DNA from: Rhodovibrionaceae bacterium
GTDB lineage: Bacteria > Pseudomonadota > Alphaproteobacteria > Kiloniellales > DSM-21159
DNA: 64,000 nt
Assembly: GCA_028279885.1 (NCBI GenBank)
Contig: JANQMX010000004.1
Coordinates: 1-64,000, forward strand
Direction of reading: 5' to 3'
Position 1 is the first letter of the stretch, and each line of letters opens with the position of its first letter. This document shows, one piece after another, positions 43,916-52,532 of this stretch. A program made the position numbers and the translations under genes. The notes under the pieces were generated by a model. That model saw only the letters and a list, made by a program, of their open reading frames with translations. It ran no database searches and was not told the DNA's origin.

Positions 43916-44458
43916 TCACTCCAGTTCCTTCTGGAAATGGCTGCGCAGCTTGGTTAACGCCTTGTGATGCATGGAGCGCACCGTTTGCGGATCGACGCCC
44001 AGCAGTTCGGCAGCCTCCGCCACCTCCATCTCCTTATCGTACAGCAAGGTCATCACCGCCGACTGCCGCGCGGACAGCAGCCCCTCGGGGATCTTGGGGG
44101 CGATCACAGGCTCCGACTCGACCGACAGGGCAATCTCCGGCACCTCCTCGATGGAGCGCTGGCCGGCGCGCTGCTTGCGCAGGTGATCGATGGACGTCGT
44201 CGTGGCGATCACCGTCAGCCAAGTCGTGACCTTGGCCCGCGCCGGATCATAGCTGCGCAGCAGCTTGAAATCGTTGCGGCAGAGCTTGAGGAAAACCTCC
44301 TGGACCACGTCCTCGACATCGTCGCTGCGCCCGGCCGGCACCAGTTGCCCGCGCACGGCGCCGAAGATCACGCCTGCGTGCCCTTGCACGAAGCGATCCC
44401 AAGCTCCCTTTTCTCCCGCGAGGAGTTTGCGCCAGTCTTCCGGTCGGTCCATGGTCAC
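43916..44458 (-). CDS. ECF-family RNA polymerase sigma factor
   Basis: 180 residues. Region 2 is about 20-95 (DDVEDVVQEVFLKLCRNDFK, TWLTVIATTTSIDHLRKQ) and region 4 about 125-180 with a helix-turn-helix (EVAEAAELLGVDPQTVRSMH, HKALTKLRSHFQ). ECF sigmas direct polymerase to stress promoters and are held by membrane anti-sigma factors. It is the first gene of the sigma / anti-sigma-like / CpxP-like operon; its own promoter lies in the short gap to the divergent helicase, only 25 bases away, so the two promoters must overlap. Confidence 0.93.
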   Translation of the reverse strand: MTMDRPEDWRKLLAGEKGAWDRFVQGHAGVIFGAVRGQLVPAGRSDDVEDVVQEVFLKLCRNDFKLLRSYDPARAKVTTWLTVIATTTSIDHLRKQRAGQRSIEEVPEIALSVESEPVIAPKIPEGLLSARQSAVMTLLYDKEMEVAEAAELLGVDPQTVRSMHHKALTKLRSHFQKELE

Positions 44459-44483
44459 CCGCCCTTACAACATACTACGCGGC

Positions 44484-47240
44484 ATGTCGCCCTCTTCTCC
44501 CCAGACCAATGACATTTCCCACGCGCCCGTGCTGATCGCGCGGCAGACGGCGGCTTACTGGGACACCGGCATCGCCGAAGGGCGCGAGCTGCCCGCCGTT
44601 GAGGCCGAGCGCCTGGCGCGGGAGACGCCGCCCCTGCTCTGCCACCTGCCGAGCGTGCGCCGCCGGCTGGACCGGGAAAACCTGGCCGGGCTCGACCTTC
44701 TCGAGCTCTACGCCTTAGTGCGCCCGGCCGCGTTTTGCACGCCGACACCGCGCGGACTGGCCGAAGCATTGGCTCTGCCCAAGCCGGTGACCCTGGCCGA
44801 GCAAGCCACGGCGCTGCGCCAGGCCGCCGGCCTCCTGCTGCGCGAATGCGCCGCCGCCGGCGACTGGCAGACGCTCGCCCTGCTGCCCGCCTTGGCGCGC
44901 AGCGGCTGGCTCTGGGGCCCCTTTCTCCTCGCCTTGTTCCGCGGCCAGGCAGAGCCGGCCGCGCTGCCCGGCGCCGGCCTGGACATTTGGCGCGGCCTCT
45001 CCGAGTGGAGCGATCCCGGCAACGAAGATCCGCCGGGCTCGCAGCCCGTCGACCCGCAGGAGGCGCGCTGGCGGCTCAGCCAGCTGCTCGGCCAGAACTC
45101 AGAGGCGCGGCCGCAGCAGGCCGACTACGCCAGCGCCTTGACCGCCGCCTTCGAACCGCGGGAGGTCGAAGGGGAGCCGCACATCGTCCTGGCCGAGGCC
45201 GGCACCGGGGTCGGCAAAACCCTGGGCTACATCGCGCCGGCCAGCCTCTGGTCCGAGCGCAACGGCGCCCCGGTCTGGATCTCGACCTATACCCGCAACC
45301 TGCAGCGCCAAGTCGACGGCGAGCTGCGCCGCCTATTCCCCGAGCCCAAGGAACGCGCCCGACGCGCGGTGTTGCGCAAAGGCCGCGAGAACTACCTCTG
45401 CCTGCTGAACTACGAGGAGGCCGCACGCAGCAGCGGTCTCCTGCCCCAGGACAATCTCGCGATGGCGCTTCTGGCCCGCTGGGCGGCGAACACGCGCGAC
45501 GGCGACATGGTGGGCGGCGACTTCCCCGGCTGGCTTCCGGACCTGATCGGCCGCGCCCGCGCCGGGCGCCTGACCGACCGGCGCGGCGAGTGCATCTACG
45601 CCGCCTGCCCGCACTATCGGAAGTGCTTCGTCGAGCGCTCCGTGCGCCGCGCCCGCCATGCCGACCTTGTCATCGCCAACCACGCCCTGGTCATGATCCA
45701 GGCGGCCCTCGGCGGCGACGAAGGCGCCCTGCCCCTGCGCTATGTCTTCGACGAGGCACACCATCTCTTCGAGGCCGCCGACAGCGCCTTCGCCGCCCAC
45801 CTGAGCGGCCTTGAAACCCAAGAGCTGCGGCGCTGGCTGCTCGGCGCCGAGACCGCGCGCAGCGAAAGCCGGATGCGCGGCCTGCGCCGGCGCCTCGACG
45901 ACCTGGCGCTGGAAGACGAGGAGCTGGCGGAACAGCTCGAAGCGGTGCTGGAAGCCGCGACCGGCCTGCCGGGCGAAGGCTGGCGGCAGCGCCTACGCGA
46001 CCAGCCGGCCAACGCCGTCGAAGCCTTCCTGGCACTGGTCCGCCAGCAGGTCTACGCCCGTGGCAACCGCTCCGGCGACCCCTACAGCATGGAGTGCGAG
46101 GTCCGCCCCGCCGTCGAGCAGCTGCTCGAACGCGGCGATGCCCTGGCCGTCGCCTTGAAGGCCCTGCGCGAGCCGATGGAAGCCATGGCGCGGCGGCTCG
46201 CCAAGCTGCTGGCCGAACAGTCGGAGACTCTGGAAAGCGATTCCCGGCGGCGGCTCGATGCCCTGGCGCGCGGGCTGCAGCGCCGCGCTTCCATGCAGGT
46301 GCAGGCCTGGGAGGCCATGCTGGCTGGGCTGCACGGCGCGCTCGAGGAGTCCTTCGTCGAGTGGTTCGGCGTCGAGCGGTTCGATGGGCGCGAGATCGAC
46401 GTCGGCTACTACCGCCATTGGGTCGACCCGACACAGCCCTTCGCCGAAACGCTGCTCAGCCAATGCCACGGCGCGGCGATCACCTCGGCCACCCTGACCA
46501 ACCGCTCGAGCCAAGGCGAGACCGACTGGGACTGGGCGGAGGCGCGCAGCGGCACCCGGCACCTGCCGGTGCCGGCGACCCGGCTGCAGGTTGCCTCCCC
46601 CTTCGACTACGGCACCCAGACCCGCGCCTTCATCGTCACCGACGTGCGCAAAGACGACCTCGACGCCGTCGCCGGCGCCCTCCGAGCACTGTTTCTCGCC
46701 TCAGGCGGCGGGGCGCTCGGCCTCTTCACAGCCATCTCCCGCCTGCGCGGCGTGCATCAGCGGCTCCGCGCGCCCTTGGAACAGGCGGGGCTAGACCTGC
46801 TGGCCCAGCACGTCGACGGAATGGACGTCGGCACCCTGGTCGACATCTTCCGCAGCGAGGTCGACTCCTGCCTGCTGGGCACCGATGCGGTGCGCGACGG
46901 GGTCGACGTACCGGGCCGCTCGCTCAGGCTGATCGTCTTCGACCGGGTGCCCTGGCCGCGCCCGGACCTGCGCCACAAGGCGCGCCGCGCGGCCTTCGGC
47001 GGCCGCGACTACGACGACCGCCTGACCCGGCAGAAGCTGCGCCAGGCCTTCGGCCGCCTGATCCGGCGGGCCGACGACCAGGGCGTCTTCGTCCTGCTCG
47101 ACCCCATGATGCCGAGCCGCCTCTTGAGCGCCTTTCCGCCCGAAACAAAGGTGGAGCGTCTGGGCCTGGCAGAGGTGGTGCGAGCCGCCGGCGACTTCCT
47201 CAGCCCAAGCCGAAGTACACCAGAACGATCGACAGGGTGA
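44484..47240 (+). CDS. Fe-S superfamily 2 helicase of the XPD/DinG type
   Basis: 918 residues from MSPSSPQTNDISHAPVLIAR; the frame is open upstream through the sigma gene antisense but that is not a start. Walker A GTGVGKT at 240-246 and DEAH at 423-426. Four cysteines at about 306, 370, 375 and 381 (the last three as CIYAACPHYRKC) are placed like the 4Fe-4S cluster of XPD/DinG helicases. C-terminal motifs such as VDSCLLGTDAVRDGVDVPG and LRQAFGRLIRRADDQGVFVL are helicase motifs V and VI. DinG proteins resolve R-loops and help replication-transcription conflicts; this one has an extra N-terminal region of about 200 residues. Its last 41 bases overlap the convergent AEC transporter. Confidence 0.93.
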   Translation: MSPSSPQTNDISHAPVLIARQTAAYWDTGIAEGRELPAVEAERLARETPPLLCHLPSVRRRLDRENLAGLDLLELYALVRPAAFCTPTPRGLAEALALPKPVTLAEQATALRQAAGLLLRECAAAGDWQTLALLPALARSGWLWGPFLLALFRGQAEPAALPGAGLDIWRGLSEWSDPGNEDPPGSQPVDPQEARWRLSQLLGQNSEARPQQADYASALTAAFEPREVEGEPHIVLAEAGTGVGKTLGYIAPASLWSERNGAPVWISTYTRNLQRQVDGELRRLFPEPKERARRAVLRKGRENYLCLLNYEEAARSSGLLPQDNLAMALLARWAANTRDGDMVGGDFPGWLPDLIGRARAGRLTDRRGECIYAACPHYRKCFVERSVRRARHADLVIANHALVMIQAALGGDEGALPLRYVFDEAHHLFEAADSAFAAHLSGLETQELRRWLLGAETARSESRMRGLRRRLDDLALEDEELAEQLEAVLEAATGLPGEGWRQRLRDQPANAVEAFLALVRQQVYARGNRSGDPYSMECEVRPAVEQLLERGDALAVALKALREPMEAMARRLAKLLAEQSETLESDSRRRLDALARGLQRRASMQVQAWEAMLAGLHGALEESFVEWFGVERFDGREIDVGYYRHWVDPTQPFAETLLSQCHGAAITSATLTNRSSQGETDWDWAEARSGTRHLPVPATRLQVASPFDYGTQTRAFIVTDVRKDDLDAVAGALRALFLASGGGALGLFTAISRLRGVHQRLRAPLEQAGLDLLAQHVDGMDVGTLVDIFRSEVDSCLLGTDAVRDGVDVPGRSLRLIVFDRVPWPRPDLRHKARRAAFGGRDYDDRLTRQKLRQAFGRLIRRADDQGVFVLLDPMMPSRLLSAFPPETKVERLGLAEVVRAAGDFLSPSRSTPERSTG

Positions 47241-48141
47241 CGACCGAGAGCACCGTGGAGATCATGATGGCCGCCGTCGCGCGCTGGACGTAGACCTCGT
47301 ACTGCTGCGCCAGGACGAAGACCAAGGCACCGGTCGGCAAGGCGGACAGGATGACGGTGGCCTGGGCCCAGAAACGCTCCAACTCGAAGACATGGAACGC
47401 CAGCCAATAGGCGATCAGCGGCATCAGCAACAGCTTCAGCGCCACCACGATGAGCACCTCGAAGAGATCGGCGGTGAAGGACTTGCCGACCATGAAGAGG
47501 CCGATGGCGAAAAGCGCGCAGGGCCCGGCGGAAGCGCCGAGGATCTCGCAGAAGCGCACCAGGGGCTGCGGCACCGGCAGTTCGAGCAGGCGGACGACCA
47601 CGCCCAGGACGGCCGACATGATGAGCGGGTTCTTGAGTAGGCCGACGCCAATGCGGCGGAGAATGGCGAGGACGCTGCCGCCTGCGCTGCGGTCGGCCTC
47701 CACCAGCACCACGCCGATGGCCATCATGACGACGCCGGTCGCCATGCTGCCGAGCACGGCGGGCAGCACGGCGCCGTCGCCGTAGATGACCGCCATCAGA
47801 GGAATGCCGAGATAGCCGGTGTTGGCGAAGTTCGCCGACATGCCATTGAGCGCCAGCGCCCCCAGGCGCCCCGGAAAGAGCAGGCTGGCGATCACGATCG
47901 CAATGCCGAAGACGGCGAAAAGCGTGGCCAGGAAGGCCAGCGCGAAGTCGACGGCCGCCCCCAGCATCGCACCATCGAAGCGGGCCAGCGATAGGAAGAA
48001 GAGCGGCGGCAGCGCGAAATAGAACACGAAGGCGTTGAGCGCCTGGCTGCTCTCCGCGCCCAGCAGACGCACGCGGCCGGCCAGGTAGCCGGCCAGCATG
48101 ATACCGAAGACCGGCAACACCACGGTGACGATCGCTTGCAT
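47200..48141 (-). CDS. AEC (auxin efflux carrier) family transporter
   Basis: 313 residues from MQAIVTVVLPVFGIMLAGYL; the frame is open 45 codons upstream but the first hydrophobic helix starts here. About ten membrane helices in two groups, with RVRLLGAESSQALNAFVFYF and FYFALPPLFFLSLARFDGAM, the AEC/Mae1-like layout. Members export or import organic acids such as malate or malonate; the substrate is not set. Its 3' end overlaps the convergent helicase by 41 bases. Confidence 0.88.
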   Translation of the reverse strand: MQAIVTVVLPVFGIMLAGYLAGRVRLLGAESSQALNAFVFYFALPPLFFLSLARFDGAMLGAAVDFALAFLATLFAVFGIAIVIASLLFPGRLGALALNGMSANFANTGYLGIPLMAVIYGDGAVLPAVLGSMATGVVMMAIGVVLVEADRSAGGSVLAILRRIGVGLLKNPLIMSAVLGVVVRLLELPVPQPLVRFCEILGASAGPCALFAIGLFMVGKSFTADLFEVLIVVALKLLLMPLIAYWLAFHVFELERFWAQATVILSALPTGALVFVLAQQYEVYVQRATAAIMISTVLSVVTLSIVLVYFGLG

Positions 48142-48295
48142 GGCCGGCACTGTGATCCGGCCCCGCGCGCCTGTCGAGCCGAAATCTGGGACCTGGTCCT
48201 CGTCCCGGCGGGAAGCCTGCCACGCTTTCGCCGCTTGACGGGCGGAAGGGGCTGACAATAGTTTGCGCCGGCTCATTGAGAGGGTTACCCGCAGA

Positions 48296-48703
48296 ATGAT
48301 CGACGCACAAAGCGCTCTTATCTACGTCATGGTGATTTCGTCCGCCGCCGACTCGGACATGACCGACCGCGAGTTGGAGACGATCGGCGACACGGTGAAG
48401 ATGCTGCCGGTGTTCGATGGCTTCGACATGGAGAAGCTGCCGCACATCGCCCAGGAATGCGCGAGCCTGCTGCAGGACCCGGACGGTCTCGAAAAAGCCT
48501 TCGATGAGGTCTGGGAGTCCCTACCTGAGCGGTTGCGGGAGACCGCTTACGCCCTGTCCTGCGATATCGTCGCCGCCGACGGCCTGGCAACGCAGGAAGA
48601 ATTGCGGCTTTTGGAGCTGCTGCGGCATCGTCTGGACGTCGGCCGCCTGGAGGCCGCGGCCATCGAACGCGGCGCCCGCGCCCGCCATATGCCCGCGGTG
48701 TAA
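48296..48703 (+). CDS. TerB-like (tellurite-resistance/COG3793) protein
   Basis: 135 residues from the ATG at 48296. An all-helical TerB-type domain: YVMVISSAADSDMTDRELET, KMLPVFDGFDMEKLPHIAQE and CDIVAADGLATQEELRLLEL, with the repeated acidic ADxxxxDxE pattern of the family, which can bind metal ions. TerB proteins are linked to tellurite resistance and membrane stress, but stand-alone alphaproteobacterial copies are uncharacterised. A TTG 11 codons upstream is a less likely start. Divergent from the AEC gene. Confidence 0.85.
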   Translation: MIDAQSALIYVMVISSAADSDMTDRELETIGDTVKMLPVFDGFDMEKLPHIAQECASLLQDPDGLEKAFDEVWESLPERLRETAYALSCDIVAADGLATQEELRLLELLRHRLDVGRLEAAAIERGARARHMPAV

Positions 48704-48831
48704 GGCTTAAGGCCGGTTTGGCAGCATTCTCGGCTGCCGGCTGCTAACTGCCTGAAATTTAATATTTTTTTATTGCGCGCCTGCCCATCATCAAGCAGCA
48801 TTTGGACTCTTGAGGATAGGAGGGCCTTGCT

Positions 48832-49095
48832 TTGGCAGAGCTTGCTTGTCAGCTACAGGACTACCGCCTCACCACGGCGGAGATCCTCTATCGGATGCCG
48901 GATCATCCGAAACTGCTGCAAACCTTCGTTTGGCAGACCTACGATCTGGCGCCCAAGTTTCCCGAGATACGAAAGTTCCTGCTGTTCTGGGAAAGCAACC
49001 TGGATGGCGCCTTGCACTCGGTCAGAGTCGCGCAAGTGCCGGTGATCACGGAAGGCGACGCGAACCACGCGGACTACTTCTGGACCCTGCACTGA
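48832..49095 (+). CDS. usg: Usg-type protein
   Basis: 87 residues from a TTG with TAGGAGGG seven bases upstream. DYRLTTAEILYRMPDHPKLL and PKFPEIRKFLLFWESNLDGA are typical of the alphaproteobacterial Usg family, first seen beside trp genes, of unknown function. Cytoplasmic, no cysteine cluster. It stands alone here between a TerB-like gene and ctaA, not in a trp operon. Confidence 0.85.
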   Translation: MAELACQLQDYRLTTAEILYRMPDHPKLLQTFVWQTYDLAPKFPEIRKFLLFWESNLDGALHSVRVAQVPVITEGDANHADYFWTLH

Positions 49096-49257
49096 CGTTT
49101 TTCTCCGCCGCCGGTCTAGGCGCTGGCCTGGGTGGCGTACCGCGACGCTAAAGCCGGTCGCGGCGAAGGGTCGCGGAGCGAGTCTTGAGCGCTTGGAGCG
49201 CCGGCTCGCGCTGCTTATGTTGCGCGCAGTTCTCCCCGAAGGAACGCGCGCACGGGC

Positions 49258-50316
49258 ATGGTCGCCACCTCAAGCTTTGTAACGACACAAGAACACGCAT
49301 CGCCGCGGGCGGTGGTGATCTGGCTCATCGTCTGCTGCGCCATGATCTTCGCCATGGCGCTGATCGGCGCCATCACGCGGCTGACCGAGTCCGGCCTATC
49401 GATCATGGAGTGGGCCCCGATCTCAGGGATCCTGCCGCCCTTGAGCGAGGCGGAGTGGCAGCGGCTTTTCGCGCTCTATCAGCAGACCGACGAGTTCCGC
49501 ATCGACAACTCGAGCATGACCTTGGAGAGTTTCCGCGAGATCTTCTGGTGGGAGTACATCCATCGGCTCTGGGGCCGGATGATCGGCCTGGTTTATGCGC
49601 TGCCCTTCTTCTGGTTTCTCTGGCGCGGGGCCCTGCCGGGCTGGCTCAAGCCGCACGCCTGGTTCCTGCTCTTCCTCGGCGGACTGCAGGGCGCCATGGG
49701 CTGGTACATGGTGGAAAGCGGCTTCGGCGCACGCACGGACGTCAGCCAGTACCGCCTTGTGCTGCACCTCTCGCTCGCCCTGGCGATCTACGGCTACCTG
49801 CTCTGGCTGGTCTTCCGCATCACCGAAGATCCGCCCCAGCGCGCCGCCCGCAGCGCCGCTCTCGGCGGCTGGCTCCGCGGCCTCTTGGCGCTGGCCGGCC
49901 TGACGATCGTCTCGGGCGGCTTCGTTGCCGGCCTCAACGCCGGGCTGATCTACAACAGCTTTCCCCTGATGGACGGCCACCTGGTGCCGGAGGACTATCT
50001 GAGCGTCAGCCCCTTCTGGCTGAACTGGTTCGAGACCATCGCGGCCGTCCAGTTCAATCACCGCCTGCTGGCAACCCTGACGGTCGTGGCCACCGCCGCG
50101 CTGTGGCTCTGGTCCTGGCGCCTGCCGCTGCGACCCAGTCAGCGCCTGGCCATGCACTTCCTGGCAGTGGCGGTGGCGGTGCAGTTCCTGCTCGGCATCG
50201 CCACCTTGCTCGCGGTGGTGCCGATCTCCCTTGCCGTTCTGCACCAAGCCGGCGCCATCGCCCTGCTTTCCTTCGCTCTCCTGGCGGTGTATCGCATCCG
50301 CACGGCGGTGGTCTGA
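49258..50316 (+). CDS. ctaA: Heme A synthase
   Basis: 352 residues with eight membrane helices. CtaA/Cox15 oxidises heme O to heme A for aa3-type cytochrome oxidases. Conserved heme-binding histidines are seen in WWEYIHRLWGRMIGLVYALP, VLHLSLALAIYGY, FNHRLLATLTVVAT and LAVLHQAGAIALLS. The first helix is IWLIVCCAMIFAMALIGAIT with TRLTESGLSIMEWAPISGIL, a diagnostic block. ATG start with a GGAACG-like leader. Followed by a GST gene 42 bases later. Confidence 0.96.
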   Translation: MVATSSFVTTQEHASPRAVVIWLIVCCAMIFAMALIGAITRLTESGLSIMEWAPISGILPPLSEAEWQRLFALYQQTDEFRIDNSSMTLESFREIFWWEYIHRLWGRMIGLVYALPFFWFLWRGALPGWLKPHAWFLLFLGGLQGAMGWYMVESGFGARTDVSQYRLVLHLSLALAIYGYLLWLVFRITEDPPQRAARSAALGGWLRGLLALAGLTIVSGGFVAGLNAGLIYNSFPLMDGHLVPEDYLSVSPFWLNWFETIAAVQFNHRLLATLTVVATAALWLWSWRLPLRPSQRLAMHFLAVAVAVQFLLGIATLLAVVPISLAVLHQAGAIALLSFALLAVYRIRTAVV

Positions 50317-50358
50317 GCCGCCCAAGGCACCTCCACACAACAAAAGGGAAGGCACTCG

Positions 50359-50982
50359 ATGATTCTGGTCGGCCGCGATCTCTCACCCTTCACCCGCCGC
50401 GTGCTGGTTTCCATGGCGCTGCTCGACGTCTCCTGCGAGCGCCGGGAGTTCTCCACCACCGACGACTTCCAGGACATCCTGGGCTTCAATCCGGCAGGCC
50501 GCGTTCCTGCCCTGCGCACCGACGACGGCGAAACCCTGGTCGACAGCAGCGCGATCCTAGACTACCTGGACGAGCAGGCCGGCGACGACCGGGCCCTGCT
50601 TCCCAAGCGCGGCGAGGACCGCCGTCGGTCGCTGCAGAGCATCAGCCAGGCCCTGAGCGCGACGGAGAAGGCGGTCTCTTCCTTCTACGAACGGCGTATG
50701 AAGGCCGAGGACAAGCGGGATCCGAAGTGGGTCGAACGCTGCGAGAACCAAAGCCGCGGCGCTCTGCAGGAGGTCGAGCGCAGCGCGCCGGCCGAGGGCT
50801 GGTTCCTTGGCGACAAGATCTCGCAGGCCGACATCACCGCCGCCGTTGCCTACGATTTCATCGGCTTCGTTTGCCCGGGCGTGACCGACGATACCAAATA
50901 TCCGAAGCTGGCGGCCTGGCGCGACAGAATGGCGGCGGAGCCAGCCTTCCAGGCCAGCAACCTCGACAAGTATCGAAGCTAA
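50359..50982 (+). CDS. Glutathione S-transferase family protein
   Basis: 207 residues. An N-terminal thioredoxin-like domain (MILVGRDLSPFTRRVLVSMA, GRVPALRTDDGETLVDSSAI) and an all-helical C-terminal domain (WFLGDKISQADITAAVAYDF, FPxLAAWRDRMAAEPAFQAS pattern). The active-site residue is probably the serine at position 9 (no cysteine there). Role in detoxification or maintenance of small thiols is inferred; the substrate is open. AAAGGGAAGG site precedes the ATG. It lies right after ctaA and convergently meets the MFS gene. Confidence 0.9.
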   Translation: MILVGRDLSPFTRRVLVSMALLDVSCERREFSTTDDFQDILGFNPAGRVPALRTDDGETLVDSSAILDYLDEQAGDDRALLPKRGEDRRRSLQSISQALSATEKAVSSFYERRMKAEDKRDPKWVERCENQSRGALQEVERSAPAEGWFLGDKISQADITAAVAYDFIGFVCPGVTDDTKYPKLAAWRDRMAAEPAFQASNLDKYRS

Positions 50983-52322
50983 GCCCGCGCTGCTTGGCCT
51001 TCGGCGGGCAGCTCTTCGTCCTCCTGGGCCTGCTCCTCGGCGGCCTCGGCCATCTGCTCGCCAGCCAGCGCCGCCGCCTCGGGCATCATCGGCCAGTACT
51101 CGCCCTGCTCGTCGAGCGGCAGGGCGGCCCGGCGCGTCATCCGATAGAGCGCGAAGACCCCGAGGCCGGCGTGGGCGGCAGCGAGAAAGAGGAAGAAGGC
51201 TGCCGGGCCGAAGGATTCCATGAGGCCGCCAACGAGAATGGGCCCAATCGTCAGGCCAACGCCGTTGGCCAGGTAGAGGGTCGCGCTGGCCGCGACCATC
51301 TGGGAGGGATCCAGGTGGTCGTTGGCATGCGACACCACCAGCGAATACATCGATAGCGAAAGCCCGCCCGTCAGGGCGATCAGCAGCAAGAGCCAGACAA
51401 GGTCGGACCGGCTTTCGCCAAGCACCGGCGTGGCCTCGACCGGATGCGCGCCGACACCAAGCGCGACCTGCGTCATCAAACCGCCCGCGAGAGCGACGAG
51501 CGCGGCAGCGAAGGTCACGGCGGTGATGATCAGGCGGCGGTCGAAACGATCCGACAGCCGGCCGACCGGGAACTGCACCAGCACTCCGCCAATGGCGATG
51601 GCCGCCACGAAATAGGAGATCTGCGCCACGCTGAGGCCGATATCGTCGCCGTAGACCGCGGCCATCGACATCAACACGCTGTTGGCCAAGCCGACGGCGA
51701 CGACACCGACGACACCGAGTGGCGAGGCCCGGTAGAGCGCGCGCAGCGAGATCTTGGCCGGCTCAGAGAAGAGCGGCGCGGGGCTTTGGCTGAGGAGCAC
51801 CGGCACCAGGGCCAGGGACACCAGAATGGAGGAGAAGAGGAAAAGCGGAAATCCTTGCGGATCCGACAGATTGATCAGGAAGGGGCCAACCCCGAATCCC
51901 AGCATCAACACCACCATGTAGATGGCCAGCATCTGCCCGCGCGTCTCGTTGGTCGCCCGGTCGTTGATCCAGCTTTCGGCGACGATGTAGAGCGTCGCGA
52001 AGCTGAAGCCGGTGACAAAGCGCATCAACGTCCAGCTGATGGGGTCGACCTGCAGCGCATGGACCAGCGCAGCGACGGAGCAGAGCGACGCCACGGCGGC
52101 GAAGACGCGCACATGCCCGACCCGCCGAATCATCTGTGGCGCCAACAAGGAACCGGCGAAGAAACCGATGAAGTAGCCCGACATCACCAGGCCAGTGAGG
52201 ACCGTCGGAAAGCCCTCCATGCCGGCGCGCACCCCGAGCAGCACGGCCTGCAGCCCGGCGCCGAGCGTCATCAGCAGTAAGCCAAGGAAGAGCGCCCAAG
52301 TTGGCGCCAGGGCCGCCAGCAT
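50979..52322 (-). CDS. MFS transporter
   Basis: 447 residues from the ATG at 52322, which has GGAGG six bases upstream; 36 further open codons upstream lack a site. Twelve membrane helices in two halves, with MTLGAGLQAVLLGVRAGMEG, RRVGHVRVFAAVASLCSVAA between helices 2 and 3 and GRLSDRFDRRLIITAVTFAA, the MFS-type loop. A long Glu/Ala/Gln-rich cytoplasmic tail (about 405-447) is unusual. The family has broad substrates; no specific motif tells which. Its stop overlaps the GST stop by four bases. Confidence 0.9.
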   Translation of the reverse strand: MLAALAPTWALFLGLLLMTLGAGLQAVLLGVRAGMEGFPTVLTGLVMSGYFIGFFAGSLLAPQMIRRVGHVRVFAAVASLCSVAALVHALQVDPISWTLMRFVTGFSFATLYIVAESWINDRATNETRGQMLAIYMVVLMLGFGVGPFLINLSDPQGFPLFLFSSILVSLALVPVLLSQSPAPLFSEPAKISLRALYRASPLGVVGVVAVGLANSVLMSMAAVYGDDIGLSVAQISYFVAAIAIGGVLVQFPVGRLSDRFDRRLIITAVTFAAALVALAGGLMTQVALGVGAHPVEATPVLGESRSDLVWLLLLIALTGGLSLSMYSLVVSHANDHLDPSQMVAASATLYLANGVGLTIGPILVGGLMESFGPAAFFLFLAAAHAGLGVFALYRMTRRAALPLDEQGEYWPMMPEAAALAGEQMAEAAEEQAQEDEELPAEGQAARA

Positions 52323-52532
52323 GCAGACCTCCAAAAAACACTGGCGGCCGGAGGCGACCGCTGCTCGTGCCGACGCTAGCAATTGGTGCGGCGTCGGCCC
52401 GCTTAATAACGACAAACGGGTGTCCTGCAACGGTCAGATCCGGAAGTGAATAAAACTTCACATCAAGACATCCTTAATTTGCATCACGTCAATTTATGAA
52501 ATTCCGTACCGAAAGGCATCTCGACCAGGGCC

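Noticed and set aside
47009-48445. 478-codon minus-strand frame overlapping the AEC transporter and helicase end
   Set aside because: The AEC frame has real membrane helices and family blocks; this alternative is Arg-rich without features.
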